Below, piece after piece: positions 47,799 to 57,183 of a stretch of 64,000 bases of DNA. The stretch is from contig NZ_LYVJ01000001.1 in assembly GCF_001676385.1 (NCBI RefSeq), positions 124,001-188,000 of the forward strand, in the 5' to 3' direction. The notes below the pieces were generated by a model that was given only the letters and a program-made list of their open reading frames with translations, searched no databases and was not told the DNA's origin. The position numbers were made by a program, and so were the translations under genes. Numbering within the stretch: the stretch's first letter is position 1; each line of letters opens with the position of its first letter. This DNA is from Stenotrophomonas maltophilia (GTDB lineage: Bacteria > Pseudomonadota > Gammaproteobacteria > Xanthomonadales > Xanthomonadaceae).

Positions 47799-48911
47799 TT
47801 ACAGCGCGTCGAGGAAGCTGCGCACGGCAGGGCCGAACCGCTCGAAGTCCACCAGGAACGCGTCGTGGCCCTGCGGCGATTCCAGGCCGATGAAGCGCGC
47901 ATCGGCACCGCCGGCGCGCAGGCCATCGGCCACCTGTTGCTGCTGCTGCACCGGGAACAGGATGTCGGTGTTGGCACCGATCGCCAGCGCTTTTCCCACC
48001 TTGATCTTCGCCAGCCCGGCCAGGACATCGCCGTCGGCGTACTCGGCCAGGTCGAACCAGTCCATCGAACGGCTCAGGTACAGGTAGCAGTTCGGATCGA
48101 AGAAGCGGACGAAGCGCCGTGCATGGCCTTCCAGGTAGCTTTCCACCTGGAATTCGAGGCCGAACGGATCGTCGTCGGCCTGGTCCGAATCCAGCCGTAC
48201 GCGGCCGAAGCGCCCGTCCCACTCCAGTGCCGAGCGATAGGTGATGACGCCCAGCTTGCGCGCCATGCGCATGCCGGATTCGGGGTATTCAACGTCATCG
48301 TAACGGCCACCATTCCAGCGCGGATCGAGGCGGATGGCCTCGCGCTGCAGCGAGCGGATCGCGATCGAGAACGGCAGTGCCTGTGCGCTGCCGGAGATGT
48401 TGATGTGGCTGCGCGCGATGCCTGGATGCAGCAACAGCACGGCCAACGCCGTCATCCCGCCCATCGAATTGCCGATCACGCAAGCCAGCTGCGTGATGCC
48501 CAGCGCGCGCACCACCTCGACGGCGGCGCGTGCGCCGTCTTCGATCGACAGTTCGGGGAAGTCCAGGCGGTACGGTTCGCCGGTGGCTGGGTTGAGTGAG
48601 GCCGGCCCGGTCGAGCCCTTGCAGCTGCCCAGCGAATTGACGCACACCACGAACCAGCGGCCGGTATCGATCGGCTTGCCGGGACCGACCATCGCCTCCC
48701 ACCAGCCAGGTGCCGGATTGCCCTCGTTGGCCGCCGCATGCGCGTCCGGCGACAGGCCGGTCACGATCAGGATCGCATTGCCGGCGTCGGCCGCCAGCGT
48801 TCCCCAGGTCTCGTAGGCCACGCGTGCGCCGTGCAGGGCGCCACCGCGCTTGAACGGAAACGGCGAGGGCAGGGCGTGGAAGCGGGTGCCAGGCGGGATG
48901 AATTCAGTCAT
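47799..48911 (-). CDS. metX: MetX-family acyltransferase, likely serine/homoserine O-succinyltransferase
   Basis: Alpha/beta-hydrolase acyltransferase of 370 residues. The nucleophile elbow is CVIGNSMGGMTALA; FISGSAQ-like and DILFPVQQQQ segments carry the acidic residue, and the catalytic His is in GHDAFLVDFE. For xanthomonads such MetX homologues were shown by others to be serine O-succinyltransferases rather than homoserine acetyltransferases. The exact substrate cannot be decided here. No SAM riboswitch or other leader is visible upstream. It starts a two-gene unit with the DUF1294 gene. Confidence 0.85.
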   Translation of the reverse strand: MTEFIPPGTRFHALPSPFPFKRGGALHGARVAYETWGTLAADAGNAILIVTGLSPDAHAAANEGNPAPGWWEAMVGPGKPIDTGRWFVVCVNSLGSCKGSTGPASLNPATGEPYRLDFPELSIEDGARAAVEVVRALGITQLACVIGNSMGGMTALAVLLLHPGIARSHINISGSAQALPFSIAIRSLQREAIRLDPRWNGGRYDDVEYPESGMRMARKLGVITYRSALEWDGRFGRVRLDSDQADDDPFGLEFQVESYLEGHARRFVRFFDPNCYLYLSRSMDWFDLAEYADGDVLAGLAKIKVGKALAIGANTDILFPVQQQQQVADGLRAGGADARFIGLESPQGHDAFLVDFERFGPAVRSFLDAL

Positions 48912-48997
48912 GCAGGCATTCTAGCGGGGCCGCATGTGGAGCTGGCGACATGCTGGTTTCCATCGGCGCCCGTATCCACGCATGGCGTGGCTCTACT

Positions 48998-49069
48998 GTA
49001 GAGCCGAGCCCATGCTCGGCTGCCCGGCGCCGGGGACCCGATCGCAGCCGAGCGTAGGCGTAGCTCTAC
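48998..49069. repeat. SMAG/REP dimer between ccmI and metX
   Basis: GTAGAGCCGAGCCCATGCTC with GGC at one end and GCCGAGCGTAGGCGTAGCTC with TAC at the other face each other. It ends 3 nt from the ccmI stop codon. Confidence 0.8.
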
Positions 49070-49072
49070 AGG

Positions 49073-50062
49073 TCATGGAAACCGCAGTTCCACTACGCCC
49101 TCATGTGGCAGGCTCACCTTCACCGGAATGCTCTGCAGGTCGTCCTCGCTACGGTTGGCGCTGCCGGTGCGGGATATGCGTGCCAGTACCTCCACGTCGC
49201 GGTGTGCAGACAGCGGCGCGGTTGGCATCGGACTGTCAGCGTCGCCCAGCGCGACCGTGGACGGGAAGCCTGCCAGCGGCAGCTTGCGGGCAGCCACCGG
49301 CATCGGCGGGCCGCCGACGGCACGGGCCAGCACGAATACCTGGGCGCTGGCTGGCCACTGGGCGTTCTTCAGTGCAGGCAGCTGCACGCGGACCTGCAAC
49401 AGTGCAGGCGGCGCCGCAGGGGCAGCATCGGGTACCTGGCCGGCGCCCTCACGGGCGATCGCGATCTGCGCTCGCAGCGCCTGTGCAGCGCCCGGCTCCA
49501 GCCGCGGCAGCAGGCTGCTCCACACATCCGCGGCCTCGGCATTCCGCCCACGCTGGCGCAGGGCGATGCCCAGCAGCCAGCTGGCACGCTCAGCATCGGG
49601 CGCCTGTGCGCGCGCCTGCTGCAACCAGGCCATCGCGGTGTCGTCAAACTGCTTGCCGGCGTCGGCCTGCGCACGCGCCTGTGCCGCTTCGACGAGCACG
49701 CCGGGGTCTTCCGGTGCGAGTGCGGCGGCACGCGCGAAAGCGTCCGCTGCGGCTGCAGCGTTGCCCAGTTCGGCCTGCGACCGGCCCAGCAGTGCCCAGC
49801 CATCGGCCCGCTGTGGGTCACGCTTCAGCGCCTCCTGCAGGGCCTGCACGCCATCGCGCAGTGTTGCCACCGAGGGTGCCGGCTGCACCTGTGCGGCACG
49901 CGGGTCACCGACCAGCAGGTACAGGCACACGCCGCCCACGCCCAGTGCAAGCACGCCCAGCGCGAATCCGCGGCGACCCTGGTGGCGCAACGGCCACAGC
50001 ACCAGCGCTGCCATCAACGCAGCCACCAGCCCGGCCAGCGTCGGCAGCCAATGGCTCACCAT
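49073..50062 (-). CDS. ccmI: Cytochrome c biogenesis protein CcmI (CycH)
   Basis: Apocytochrome chaperone with a membrane-spanning N-terminus and TPR repeats; 329 residues. Two N-terminal helices (LPTLAGLVAALMAALVLWPL and FALGVLALGVGGVCLYLL) precede TPR-like repeats around residues 70-190 (ALQEALKRDPQRADGWALLG). A C-terminal domain of beta character follows (VRVQLPALKNAQWPASAQVF). It is the last gene of ccmABCDEFGHI. CcmI sequence is weakly conserved; position supports the call. Confidence 0.88.
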   Translation of the reverse strand: MVSHWLPTLAGLVAALMAALVLWPLRHQGRRGFALGVLALGVGGVCLYLLVGDPRAAQVQPAPSVATLRDGVQALQEALKRDPQRADGWALLGRSQAELGNAAAAADAFARAAALAPEDPGVLVEAAQARAQADAGKQFDDTAMAWLQQARAQAPDAERASWLLGIALRQRGRNAEAADVWSSLLPRLEPGAAQALRAQIAIAREGAGQVPDAAPAAPPALLQVRVQLPALKNAQWPASAQVFVLARAVGGPPMPVAARKLPLAGFPSTVALGDADSPMPTAPLSAHRDVEVLARISRTGSANRSEDDLQSIPVKVSLPHEGVVELRFP

Positions 50063-50505
50063 CCGTCTCCTTCATCGGCCTTGCCGGCGGGCGCGACGCC
50101 GACCGCACGCCCCCGGCGTCGGACGATGCCCAGCACCACCAGCGCACCGGCGCCGAGTACCAGCAGGGGGCCGCCCCACAGCAGCCAGGTGCCCGGCTGC
50201 AGCGGGGGTTGATAGAGCACGAACTCACCGTAGCGCGCCACCAGGAACTGCTTGATCTGTGCGTCGTCGTGGCCCTGCTGCATCAACTGCAACACCTCGC
50301 GGCGCAGGTCCTGGGCGATCTGTGCGTTGGAATCGGCCAACGACTGGTTCTGGCACTGCACGCAGCGCAGCTGCGCGGCCAGGTCGTGGAAGCGGCGTTC
50401 TTCGGCTTCATCGCGGAACTGCAGCGGCTGCGGATCGTGCAGCGGCTGCTGCGCCAGCGCGGCCAGCGGCAGCATCAGGAGCAGCAACGCCAGCAGCCAG
50501 CGCAT
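50056..50505 (-). CDS. ccmH: Cytochrome c maturation protein CcmH (CcmL type)
   Basis: Membrane-anchored thiol-reductase partner of the haem lyase; 149 residues. A signal/anchor helix (LLALLLLMLPLAALA) is followed by the CxxC motif LRCVQCQNQSLADSNAQIA that binds the apocytochrome, and by LVARYGEFVLYQPP. A C-terminal anchor (LLVLGAGALVVLG) follows. It is the short form without TPRs; ccmI supplies that part. Start ATG 50505 is used and the gene overlaps ccmI by 7 nt. Confidence 0.93.
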   Translation of the reverse strand: MRWLLALLLLMLPLAALAQQPLHDPQPLQFRDEAEERRFHDLAAQLRCVQCQNQSLADSNAQIAQDLRREVLQLMQQGHDDAQIKQFLVARYGEFVLYQPPLQPGTWLLWGGPLLVLGAGALVVLGIVRRRGRAVGVAPAGKADEGDGW

Positions 50506-50509
50506 GGGC

Positions 50510-51127
50510 TCAGGGCGCCGTGCGAAGGGTGCTGCCGGCATTGCCCTGGGCCTTCTCGATCTTTTCCAGCGCCGGGACCAGTTTTTCATCGACGACCTGC
50601 TGGGTCATCGCGCCACTGTATTTCCAGCGCACGATGCCGCTGCCATCGACCAGGAAGGTTTCCGGTGCCGCCGTCACGCCCCAGTCGATGGCGGTACGGC
50701 CTTCGACATCGCTGAGCACCACCATGAACGGGTTGCCCAGCTGTTCCAGCCAGTGCAGTGCGTCGGTCGGGTCATCCTTCCAGTTGTAGCCGATCACGCG
50801 CACGCGCTTGCTCTCGGCAAAGCGGGTCAGCACCGGGTGCTCCTCGCGGCACGCCGCGCACCAGCTGCCCCAGACGTTCAGCAGGTAGGGGGCACCGCGC
50901 AGCTCGTCGCTGCGCACGATCATCTCCGGGTCATGCAGCACCGGCAGCGCGAACGCCGGCGCCGGCTTGTCGATCAGCGCCGACGGCAGCACGTCGCGCT
51001 GCGGGTCACCCGATTTCATCACCCCGTAGATCATCAGCCCGAGCAGGCCGAAGAAGAACAGCACGCCGATCACGATGGCTACCGGCGGCAGCGGGCGGGA
51101 GGGGCGCGGGGCGGGGGACTCGGACAT
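50510..51127 (-). CDS. ccmG: Thiol:disulfide oxidoreductase CcmG/DsbE
   Basis: Periplasmic membrane-tethered thioredoxin that reduces apocytochrome c; 205 residues. An N-terminal anchor (PVAIVIGVLFFFGLLGLMIYG) precedes the thioredoxin domain. The redox motif is WGSWCAACREEHPVL (WCAAC rather than WCxPC). GYNWKDDP and GVTAAPETFLVDG (cis-Pro region) follow. It starts 8 nt after ccmF and ends 4 nt before ccmH. Confidence 0.94.
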   Translation of the reverse strand: MSESPAPRPSRPLPPVAIVIGVLFFFGLLGLMIYGVMKSGDPQRDVLPSALIDKPAPAFALPVLHDPEMIVRSDELRGAPYLLNVWGSWCAACREEHPVLTRFAESKRVRVIGYNWKDDPTDALHWLEQLGNPFMVVLSDVEGRTAIDWGVTAAPETFLVDGSGIVRWKYSGAMTQQVVDEKLVPALEKIEKAQGNAGSTLRTAP

Positions 51128-51135
51128 GGGAACTC

Positions 51136-53055
51136 CTACGGACGGCGGAAACGGCGGTCGGCAGCGGTGATGAATCCGCCCAGGGCCATCAGCAGCGCGC
51201 CCAGCCAGATCCAGCGCACGAACGGCTTGATATGCACCCGGACCGCCCATGCATTGTTGCCCAGAGGCTCGCCCAATGCCACGTAGACATCGCCGTCGAA
51301 GCGTGCATCGATGCCGGCCTCGGTCATCACCTGGCCGCCGCTGGCGTACTGGCGCTTCTCCGGATGCAGCAGGGCCAGCTCATGGCCGTCGCGGAACACC
51401 CGCAGGTGGCCACGGTCGGCGACGAAATTCGGGCCTTCGCGGTGGTCCACGCCCTCGAAGCGCACTTCATGACGGCCGACCACCAGCTGCTGGCCGGGTG
51501 CCAGCGCCACTTCACGCTGCACGTTCAGCGCCTCCACCAGCAGGGCGCCGATGAGGAATACCGCGATGCCGGCGTGGGCGACGATCATGCCAAGCATTTC
51601 GGCGGTGAAGCGCCCGTTGCCACGCACGCGCTGCCAGACGAAACGTGCGGTGCCGAGCCCGACCCAGGCCGCTGCGGCGACACCGAGCCCGGCCTTCCAA
51701 CCATTCTGCGGGGCCTGCCACCACGCCAGTGCGCCGAGCAGCAGCGCCAGCCCCAGCCACGGTGCCAGCAGTGCCACGGCGCGCGCGGGCTGGTCACGCT
51801 GCCACTTCACCAGCGGCCCGAACGGCAGCAGCAGTACCATCGGCGCCATCAGCAGCAGGAACAGGCTGCCGAAGTAAGGCGGGCCGACCGAGATCTTGCC
51901 CAGCGACAGCGCATCGGCAAGCAACGGGTACAGGGTGCCGAGCAGCACCATCGCGCAGGCGGTGGCCAGCAGCAGGTTGTTGGCCAGCAGCAGGGTCTCG
52001 CGCGAGGTGGCGGTGAAGCCACGGCGCGGGTCATCGGCGTCCACGCTGAGCCGGTGGGCACGCAGCGCGTACAGCAGCAGGCTGCCGCCGACCAGCACCG
52101 ACAGGAACACCAGGATGAACAGGCCCCGTGACGGGTCGGCGGCGAACGAATGCACGCTGGTCAGCACGCCGGAGCGCACCAGGAAGGTGCCCAGCAGTGA
52201 CAGCGCGAAGGCGGCGATCGCCAGCAGCAGGGTCCAGCTGCCGAAAGTGCCGCGCTTCTCGGTGACGGCCTGCGAGTGGATCAGCGCCGCGCCGACCAGC
52301 CACGGCATGAAACTGGCGTTCTCCACCGGGTCCCAGAACCACCAGCCACCCCAGCCCAGCTCGTAGTAGGCCCACCAGCTGCCGAGCGCGATGCCCAGGG
52401 TCAGGAAGCCCCACGCGACGTTGGTCCACGGCCGCGTCCAGCGCAGCCAGCGCGCGTCGATGCGGCCTTCCAGCAGCGCGGCCACCGCGAATGCAAAGGG
52501 TACCGCGAAGCCCACGTAACCGATGTACAGCATCGGCGGGTGGATGATCAGCCCTGGATCCTGCAGCAGCGGGTTGAGGTCGCGGCCTTCCGGTGGTGCC
52601 GGGGCCAGGCGCAGGAATGGGTTGGAGGTGAAGATCAGGAAGGCGAGGAAGCCGACACTGACCACGCCCATCACCGCCAGCACGCGTGCCTGCACGGGGG
52701 GCGGCAGGTGCCGCGAGAACAGCGCCACCGCGCCGGTCCACAGCGCCAGCACCAGCGCCCACATCAGCAGCGAGCCCTCGTGCGCCCCCCAGACCGCGGA
52801 GTAGCGGTAGATCATCGGCAGCAACGAATTGGAGTTCTCGGCGACGTAGCGCACCGAGAAGTCCTGCTGCACGAATGCGGCGGTCAGCACGGCGAACGCG
52901 CTGGCCAACAGCAGCAGCTGTGCGAACGCGGCCGGCCGTGCCACCGCCATCCACGCTGGGTTGTTGCGATGCGCGCCGGCCAGCGGCAGGGTCGCCTGCA
53001 TCAGCGAAGCCAGCAATGCGCACACCAGCAGGATCTGACCCAGTTCGGGCAGCAC
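51136..53055 (-). CDS. ccmF: Cytochrome c haem lyase subunit CcmF
   Basis: Large haem-handling membrane protein (639 residues, about 15 helices) that ligates haem to apocytochrome c. The WWD domain is WGGWWFWDPVENASFMPWLV; conserved His residues frame it. Start codon is GTG, immediately at the ccmE stop (TGAGTG). A soluble periplasmic segment lies before the last helices. It is the central lyase of System I. Confidence 0.95.
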   Translation of the reverse strand: MLPELGQILLVCALLASLMQATLPLAGAHRNNPAWMAVARPAAFAQLLLLASAFAVLTAAFVQQDFSVRYVAENSNSLLPMIYRYSAVWGAHEGSLLMWALVLALWTGAVALFSRHLPPPVQARVLAVMGVVSVGFLAFLIFTSNPFLRLAPAPPEGRDLNPLLQDPGLIIHPPMLYIGYVGFAVPFAFAVAALLEGRIDARWLRWTRPWTNVAWGFLTLGIALGSWWAYYELGWGGWWFWDPVENASFMPWLVGAALIHSQAVTEKRGTFGSWTLLLAIAAFALSLLGTFLVRSGVLTSVHSFAADPSRGLFILVFLSVLVGGSLLLYALRAHRLSVDADDPRRGFTATSRETLLLANNLLLATACAMVLLGTLYPLLADALSLGKISVGPPYFGSLFLLLMAPMVLLLPFGPLVKWQRDQPARAVALLAPWLGLALLLGALAWWQAPQNGWKAGLGVAAAAWVGLGTARFVWQRVRGNGRFTAEMLGMIVAHAGIAVFLIGALLVEALNVQREVALAPGQQLVVGRHEVRFEGVDHREGPNFVADRGHLRVFRDGHELALLHPEKRQYASGGQVMTEAGIDARFDGDVYVALGEPLGNNAWAVRVHIKPFVRWIWLGALLMALGGFITAADRRFRRP

Positions 53056-53517
53056 TCAGCGCACCTCGGGCGCCGTCACCGGCACGTCATGCTTGCGATG
53101 AGCCTCGCCCATCTTGTCGGCCACTTCCTTCGGCACGTACTTCTCGTCGTGCTTGGCCAGCACTTCGTCGGCGACGAAGACGCCATCCAGCAGGCGGCCG
53201 CTGGCGACCACCGCAGTGCCTTCGGCGAACATGTCCGGCAGGATCCGCGAGGTGGTTACCGCCAACTGCGCATCGCCGTCGGTCACTTCGAAACGTGCCT
53301 CCAGCGAGCCGGCTGGTCGGTTGAAGGAACCTTTCACCACCATGCCGCCAAGGCGGAAGCGCGACTGCGCATCGACATCGCCGCGCAGCACCTCCGATGG
53401 CGTGTACAGGTAGGCGATGTTGCGTTCCAGCGCCATCGCCACCAGTGCGGTGGCCAGGCCGGAAGCGAGCAGGGCCAGCAGCACCCAGGCCAGGCGGCGA
53501 CGCTGTACCGGGGTCAT
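53056..53517 (-). CDS. ccmE: Haem chaperone CcmE
   Basis: Periplasmic haem carrier, 153 residues. An N-terminal anchor ([21 protein letters not shown]) is followed by an OB fold. The haem-binding region near the C-terminus, [13 protein letters not shown], has the covalent-haem His and the Tyr of the HxxxY motif. ccmD ends overlapping its start by 4 nt. Confidence 0.94.
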   Translation of the reverse strand: MTPVQRRRLAWVLLALLASGLATALVAMALERNIAYLYTPSEVLRGDVDAQSRFRLGGMVVKGSFNRPAGSLEARFEVTDGDAQLAVTTSRILPDMFAEGTAVVASGRLLDGVFVADEVLAKHDEKYVPKEVADKMGEAHRKHDVPVTAPEVR

Positions 53518-53702
53518 CGTTCCAGCTCCGTCGACAGCGATGCGGCAGGGGGCTGCGCGCCGGTGCGGGCCTGCTGCCGCTGCTGCCGGGACAGTGCCAG
53601 GCGGCGTGCCACGCGCAGGCGCAGCCACGACCCGATGGCATCGGCGCCCAGTACCAGCAGGAATACGGCGTAGGCGCCGATCACATAGGGCAGGTGGGTC
53701 AT
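53514..53702 (-). CDS. ccmD: CcmD, small membrane subunit
   Basis: A 62-residue single-helix protein that links CcmE to CcmC in haem loading. The helix is [19 protein letters not shown], followed by a basic segment [18 protein letters not shown], as in the family. It lies between ccmC and ccmE with 4-nt overlaps on both sides. The call rests on length, topology and place. Confidence 0.85.
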   Translation of the reverse strand: MTHLPYVIGAYAVFLLVLGADAIGSWLRLRVARRLALSRQQRQQARTGAQPPAASLSTELER

Positions 53703-54469
53703 GGCCGGGCCTCCCCGGCCGGGCGTGCGGCATCGACGCGGTCGCCGACCCAGGCCTTGCCGGCCTCGCGGTCGAGGTTGTCGGCGCGGGCCTTTGCCAG
53801 CACCGAGCCGGCGAACCAGAACTTGGTGCCGATCACCATCCACCACAGTGGCGCGATCATCGCGCTGCTGATCGCCGATTCGCCGAACACGCTGATCGAC
53901 TGGCGCTGGTGCAGGCCGCCCCACCAGTCCACCGAGTAGCGGATCACCGGCAGCAGGCTGACACCGACGATGGCCAGCAGGCCGGCCGCGCGCGCGGCGC
54001 TGCGGCGGTCTTCGATGGCGTGGTACAGGCCGATCACGCCCAGGTACAGGAACAGCAGCACCAGCTCGCTGGTCATGCGCGGGTCCCAGTCCCACCAGGT
54101 GCCCCAGGTGCCCTTGCCCCAGATGCTGCCGGTGAGCAGGGTGATCAGGGTGAAGCCTGCACCCATCGGCGCGCATGCCATGGCCAGGATCTCGCAGACC
54201 TTGATTCGCCAGACCAGGGCGATGGCGGCATACAGCGCCATCAGCGCGAACACGAACAGGCTCATCCAGGCGCTGGGCACGTGGATGTAGAGGATGCGGA
54301 AGCTGTCCAGCTGCTTGGCTTCCGGCGGCACCACCAGCAGTGCCTGCCACATGCCCACCAGAAGCACCGGCACGGCGGCGAGGTAGAACACCCGCGACCA
54401 GCGGGCAGCGAAGCGGTCGAACGTAGGAGGCGAACCGAGTTGGTGGAACCAGCGGGCAATCGGATTCAT
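53699..54469 (-). CDS. ccmC: Haem exporter protein CcmC
   Basis: Inner-membrane protein (256 residues, six helices) that loads haem onto CcmE. The tryptophan-rich WWD motif reads [19 protein letters not shown], with flanking His residues ([11 protein letters not shown] and LYHAIEDRR). It follows ccmB in order and overlaps ccmD by 4 nt. Confidence 0.95.
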   Translation of the reverse strand: MNPIARWFHQLGSPPTFDRFAARWSRVFYLAAVPVLLVGMWQALLVVPPEAKQLDSFRILYIHVPSAWMSLFVFALMALYAAIALVWRIKVCEILAMACAPMGAGFTLITLLTGSIWGKGTWGTWWDWDPRMTSELVLLFLYLGVIGLYHAIEDRRSAARAAGLLAIVGVSLLPVIRYSVDWWGGLHQRQSISVFGESAISSAMIAPLWWMVIGTKFWFAGSVLAKARADNLDREAGKAWVGDRVDAARPAGEARP

Positions 54470-54512
54470 GCGTGGCGGCTATCCAGCAGGGGTGGATTGG
54501 CTCTCAGCTCGG

Positions 54513-55208
54513 TCAACTCAGAGAAATGCGTATTGCAGCGGCGGTGGCCAGTGGCGCCAGTACCAGTGCGACCAGCAGGCCGGCGCCCAGCATCAGCAGC
54601 GCACCGACCGGATCCTGCCCGCGCCCGGCTGCCGCCAGGCTGCCCGCGCCGAACACCAGCACCGGCACGTACAGCGGCAACGACAGCAGCGCCACGAGAA
54701 TACCAGAGCGTCGGATACCCACGGTCAGCGCGGCGACCACGCCACCGATCAGGCTCAGCAACGGCGTTCCCAGCAGCAACGATGCCAGCAACATCGGCAG
54801 CTGGTCATGCGGCAGATGCAGCATTTCCGCCAGCAGCGGGCTGACCACGATCAGCGGCAGGGCCGTGGTGGCCCAGTGCAGCAGCACGCGCACCAGCACC
54901 AGCCAGGCCAGCGGCACCGGCGCCAGCAGCCATTGCTCCAGCGAACCGTCCTCGGCATCGGAACGGAACAGCGAATCCAGCGACAGCTGTCCGGCCAGCA
55001 GCACGGCCAGCCACAGCACCGCACCAGCGGTGGCGGCCAACAGCTGTGGTTCGCGGCCCTGGGCCAGTGCGAACAGCACCACCACCAGCACCGCGAACAG
55101 CAGCGGTTGCAGCGCGTCGCCGCGGCGGCGCCAGAGCAGGCGCAGATCGCGCTTGAGCAGGGCGCCGGCGGTTTGCCACAGGCCCGGTTCGGTCCCTGGT
55201 GCGATCAT
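54513..55208 (-). CDS. ccmB: Haem exporter membrane subunit CcmB
   Basis: Permease of the CcmAB complex; 231 residues, six hydrophobic segments. The motif [21 protein letters not shown] and [26 protein letters not shown] are CcmB signatures. Start ATG 55208 (MIAPGTEPG) is used; the frame upstream is inside ccmA. It overlaps ccmA by 4 nt. Confidence 0.93.
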   Translation of the reverse strand: MIAPGTEPGLWQTAGALLKRDLRLLWRRRGDALQPLLFAVLVVVLFALAQGREPQLLAATAGAVLWLAVLLAGQLSLDSLFRSDAEDGSLEQWLLAPVPLAWLVLVRVLLHWATTALPLIVVSPLLAEMLHLPHDQLPMLLASLLLGTPLLSLIGGVVAALTVGIRRSGILVALLSLPLYVPVLVFGAGSLAAAGRGQDPVGALLMLGAGLLVALVLAPLATAAAIRISLS

Positions 55209-55834
55209 GCGGCACCGCCGAGGTCGAGCTGTCGGGTGCGCACCGGTGGTGCGGCATAGGCGCCGTGGGTCGTGACCAGCGCAGCGCCACCGGCGCGCAG
55301 GTGGGCCGAGATCATCCGGTTGACCAGGGTAATGCCCTCCAGGTCGAGGTTGGCATAGGGTTCGTCGAGCAGCCACAGCGGCGCCGGCGACAGCCAGATG
55401 CGCGCCAGCGCCAGCCGCCGCTTCTGCCCGGCCGACAGATGCCGGACCAGGGTGTCCTCGTGGCCGGCCAGGCCGACGATGGCCAGTGCATTGCCCGGCA
55501 TCTGGCGTGCGCGGCGCCCGTGCAGCCCGCAAAGGAAATGCAGGTTCTCCAGCGTATCCAGGTCCGGCTTCAATGCCGGCAGGTGGCTGAGATAGGCGAC
55601 ATAGCGCGCCCGCTCGGCATTGCCGGCGGGCTTGCCGTCGATCCGCACCTGCCCTGTACCGGGCCGGGCCAGGCCTGCCAGCACGCGCAGCAGGGTGGTC
55701 TTGCCGGCGCCATTGCCGCCCTGCACCAGCAGGGCCTCGCCGGCGTCCACGTGGAAGTCCAGCGGGCCGAACACCGGCTCGTCATTGCGGGAGAAGCTCA
55801 GGCCGCTGGCGGCCAGCAATGCAGGGGTGTTCAA
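55205..55834 (-). CDS. ccmA: Haem exporter ATP-binding subunit CcmA
   Basis: ATPase driving release of holo-CcmE; 209 residues. Walker A is [17 protein letters not shown], the signature [14 protein letters not shown] and Walker [11 protein letters not shown]. It is the first gene of ccmABCDEFGHI. The start is TTG at 55834, since an in-frame stop precedes it and no nearby ATG fits. The promoter should lie between it and the SMAG dimer at 55890. Confidence 0.92.
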   Translation of the reverse strand: MNTPALLAASGLSFSRNDEPVFGPLDFHVDAGEALLVQGGNGAGKTTLLRVLAGLARPGTGQVRIDGKPAGNAERARYVAYLSHLPALKPDLDTLENLHFLCGLHGRRARQMPGNALAIVGLAGHEDTLVRHLSAGQKRRLALARIWLSPAPLWLLDEPYANLDLEGITLVNRMISAHLRAGGAALVTTHGAYAAPPVRTRQLDLGGAA

Positions 55835-55889
55835 GGGCCAGGGATCTTCATGCCGGAGTGCAGGGCAATTGTAGCGGTGAATGCCTGCG

Positions 55890-55967
55890 GTAGTGCCGGC
55901 CGCTGGCCGGCGACCTCGGCCAGCCTGCGACGCTGGGTCGCGCCTGCCGGCCAGCGGCCGGCACTAC
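55890..55967. repeat. SMAG/REP dimer upstream of ccmA
   Basis: GTAGTGCCGGCCGCTGGCCG with GCG at one side and GCCGGCCAGCGGCCGGCACTAC at the other. The stem GCCGGCC is a third sequence class beside GCCGAGC and GCCGACC. It lies between the divergent ccmA and the aminotransferase gene. Confidence 0.85.
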
Positions 55968-56020
55968 CGAAGCAGGGATTGCGTAAACTCAGGGGTCTGT
56001 CTCCCCATATCCCCAGGCCG

Positions 56021-57169
56021 ATGCAACCCACCACCAAGCTGCCCAAGGTCGGTACCACGATCTTCACCGTGATGTCCCAGCTCGCTGCCGAACACGGCGC
56101 GGTCAACCTGGGCCAGGGTTTCCCGGACTTTTCCGCGCCGCAGCGCCTGATCGATGAAACGGCCAAGGCGATGGCTGCCGGCCTCAACCAGTACCCGCCG
56201 ATGACCGGCGTGGCGCCGTTGCGCCAGGCCATCGCGCAGAAGTCGCGGGACCTGTACGGGGCCACCGTTGATCCGGACACCGAAATCACCGTCACCAGCG
56301 GCGCCACCGAGGCCATCTTCAATGCCATCCATGCCGTAGTGCGTGTCGGCGAAGAGGTGATCGTGCTCGACCCCGCCTACGATTGCTACGACCCGCAGAT
56401 TGAACTGGCCGGCGCCAGGGCCGTGCATGTCCCGCTCGATCCGCAGACCTTCGCCGTGGACTGGGACCGCGTGCGCGCGGCGATCACCCCGCGTACCCGC
56501 ATGCTGATCGTCAACACGCCGCACAATCCGTCCGGCGCGATGCTGTCCGCGCAGGACATGCAGGCGCTGGCCGAGCTGCTGAGGGGCACGCAGATCTACC
56601 TGGTCTCCGATGAGGTGTACGAGCACATCATCTACGACGGTCGCCGCCATGAATCGGCGCTGCGCTATCCGGAACTGCGCGAGCGCGCCTTCGTCATCTC
56701 CAGCTTCGGCAAGACCTACCACTGCACCGGCTGGAAGATCGGCTATGCGATCGCTCCGCCGGCGCTGACCGCCGAGTTCCGCAAGGTGCATCAGTACAAC
56801 ACCTTCACCAGTTTCGGCCCGGCGCAGTATGGCTTCGCCGCGATGATCCGCGATGAGCCCGAACACCACCTGGAGCTGGGCGCGTTCTACCAGGCCAAGC
56901 GCGACCGTTTCCGCGAGCAGCTGGCCAGCACCCGCCTGAAGCCGTTGCCGGTACCGGGCGGTTACTTCCAGCTGGTCGACTATTCGGCCATCAGCGACCT
57001 GCCGGACCATGAGTTCGTGAAATGGCTGACCATCGAGAAGGGTGTCACCGCCATTCCGCTGTCGCCGTTCTATGAGAACCCGCCGGCCGGCCAGCGCCTG
57101 GTGCGCCTGTGCTTCGCCAAGAATGAAGCGACCATGGACGCGGCGATCGAACGCCTGCGCCTGCTGTGA
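56021..57169 (+). CDS. PLP aminotransferase, YbdL/glutamine transaminase K type
   Basis: Fold-type I aminotransferase of 382 residues. PLP contacts are TSGATEAIF, NTPHNPSG, SDEVYEHI and the Schiff-base Lys in SSFGKTYHCTGWKIGYA; the substrate-carboxylate Arg is in RLCFAKNE. YbdL-type enzymes transaminate methionine and glutamine with 2-oxo acids, including the last step of methionine salvage. It overlaps by few nucleotides a GTG of the next gene, an omega-amidase, which fits the glutamine transaminase pathway. The start is ATG 56021. Confidence 0.88.
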   Translation: MQPTTKLPKVGTTIFTVMSQLAAEHGAVNLGQGFPDFSAPQRLIDETAKAMAAGLNQYPPMTGVAPLRQAIAQKSRDLYGATVDPDTEITVTSGATEAIFNAIHAVVRVGEEVIVLDPAYDCYDPQIELAGARAVHVPLDPQTFAVDWDRVRAAITPRTRMLIVNTPHNPSGAMLSAQDMQALAELLRGTQIYLVSDEVYEHIIYDGRRHESALRYPELRERAFVISSFGKTYHCTGWKIGYAIAPPALTAEFRKVHQYNTFTSFGPAQYGFAAMIRDEPEHHLELGAFYQAKRDRFREQLASTRLKPLPVPGGYFQLVDYSAISDLPDHEFVKWLTIEKGVTAIPLSPFYENPPAGQRLVRLCFAKNEATMDAAIERLRLL

Positions 57170-57183
57170 GCGGAGGAGTGGAC

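Noticed and set aside
48912..48997. SAM or SAH riboswitch upstream of metX
   Set aside because: The stretch is short and no conserved multi-stem structure or riboswitch motif is visible.
57166..57183. GTG at 57166 as the omega-amidase start
   Set aside because: The ATG at 57184 has GGAGGAG at good distance, and the extra residues MSGGVD have no family similarity.
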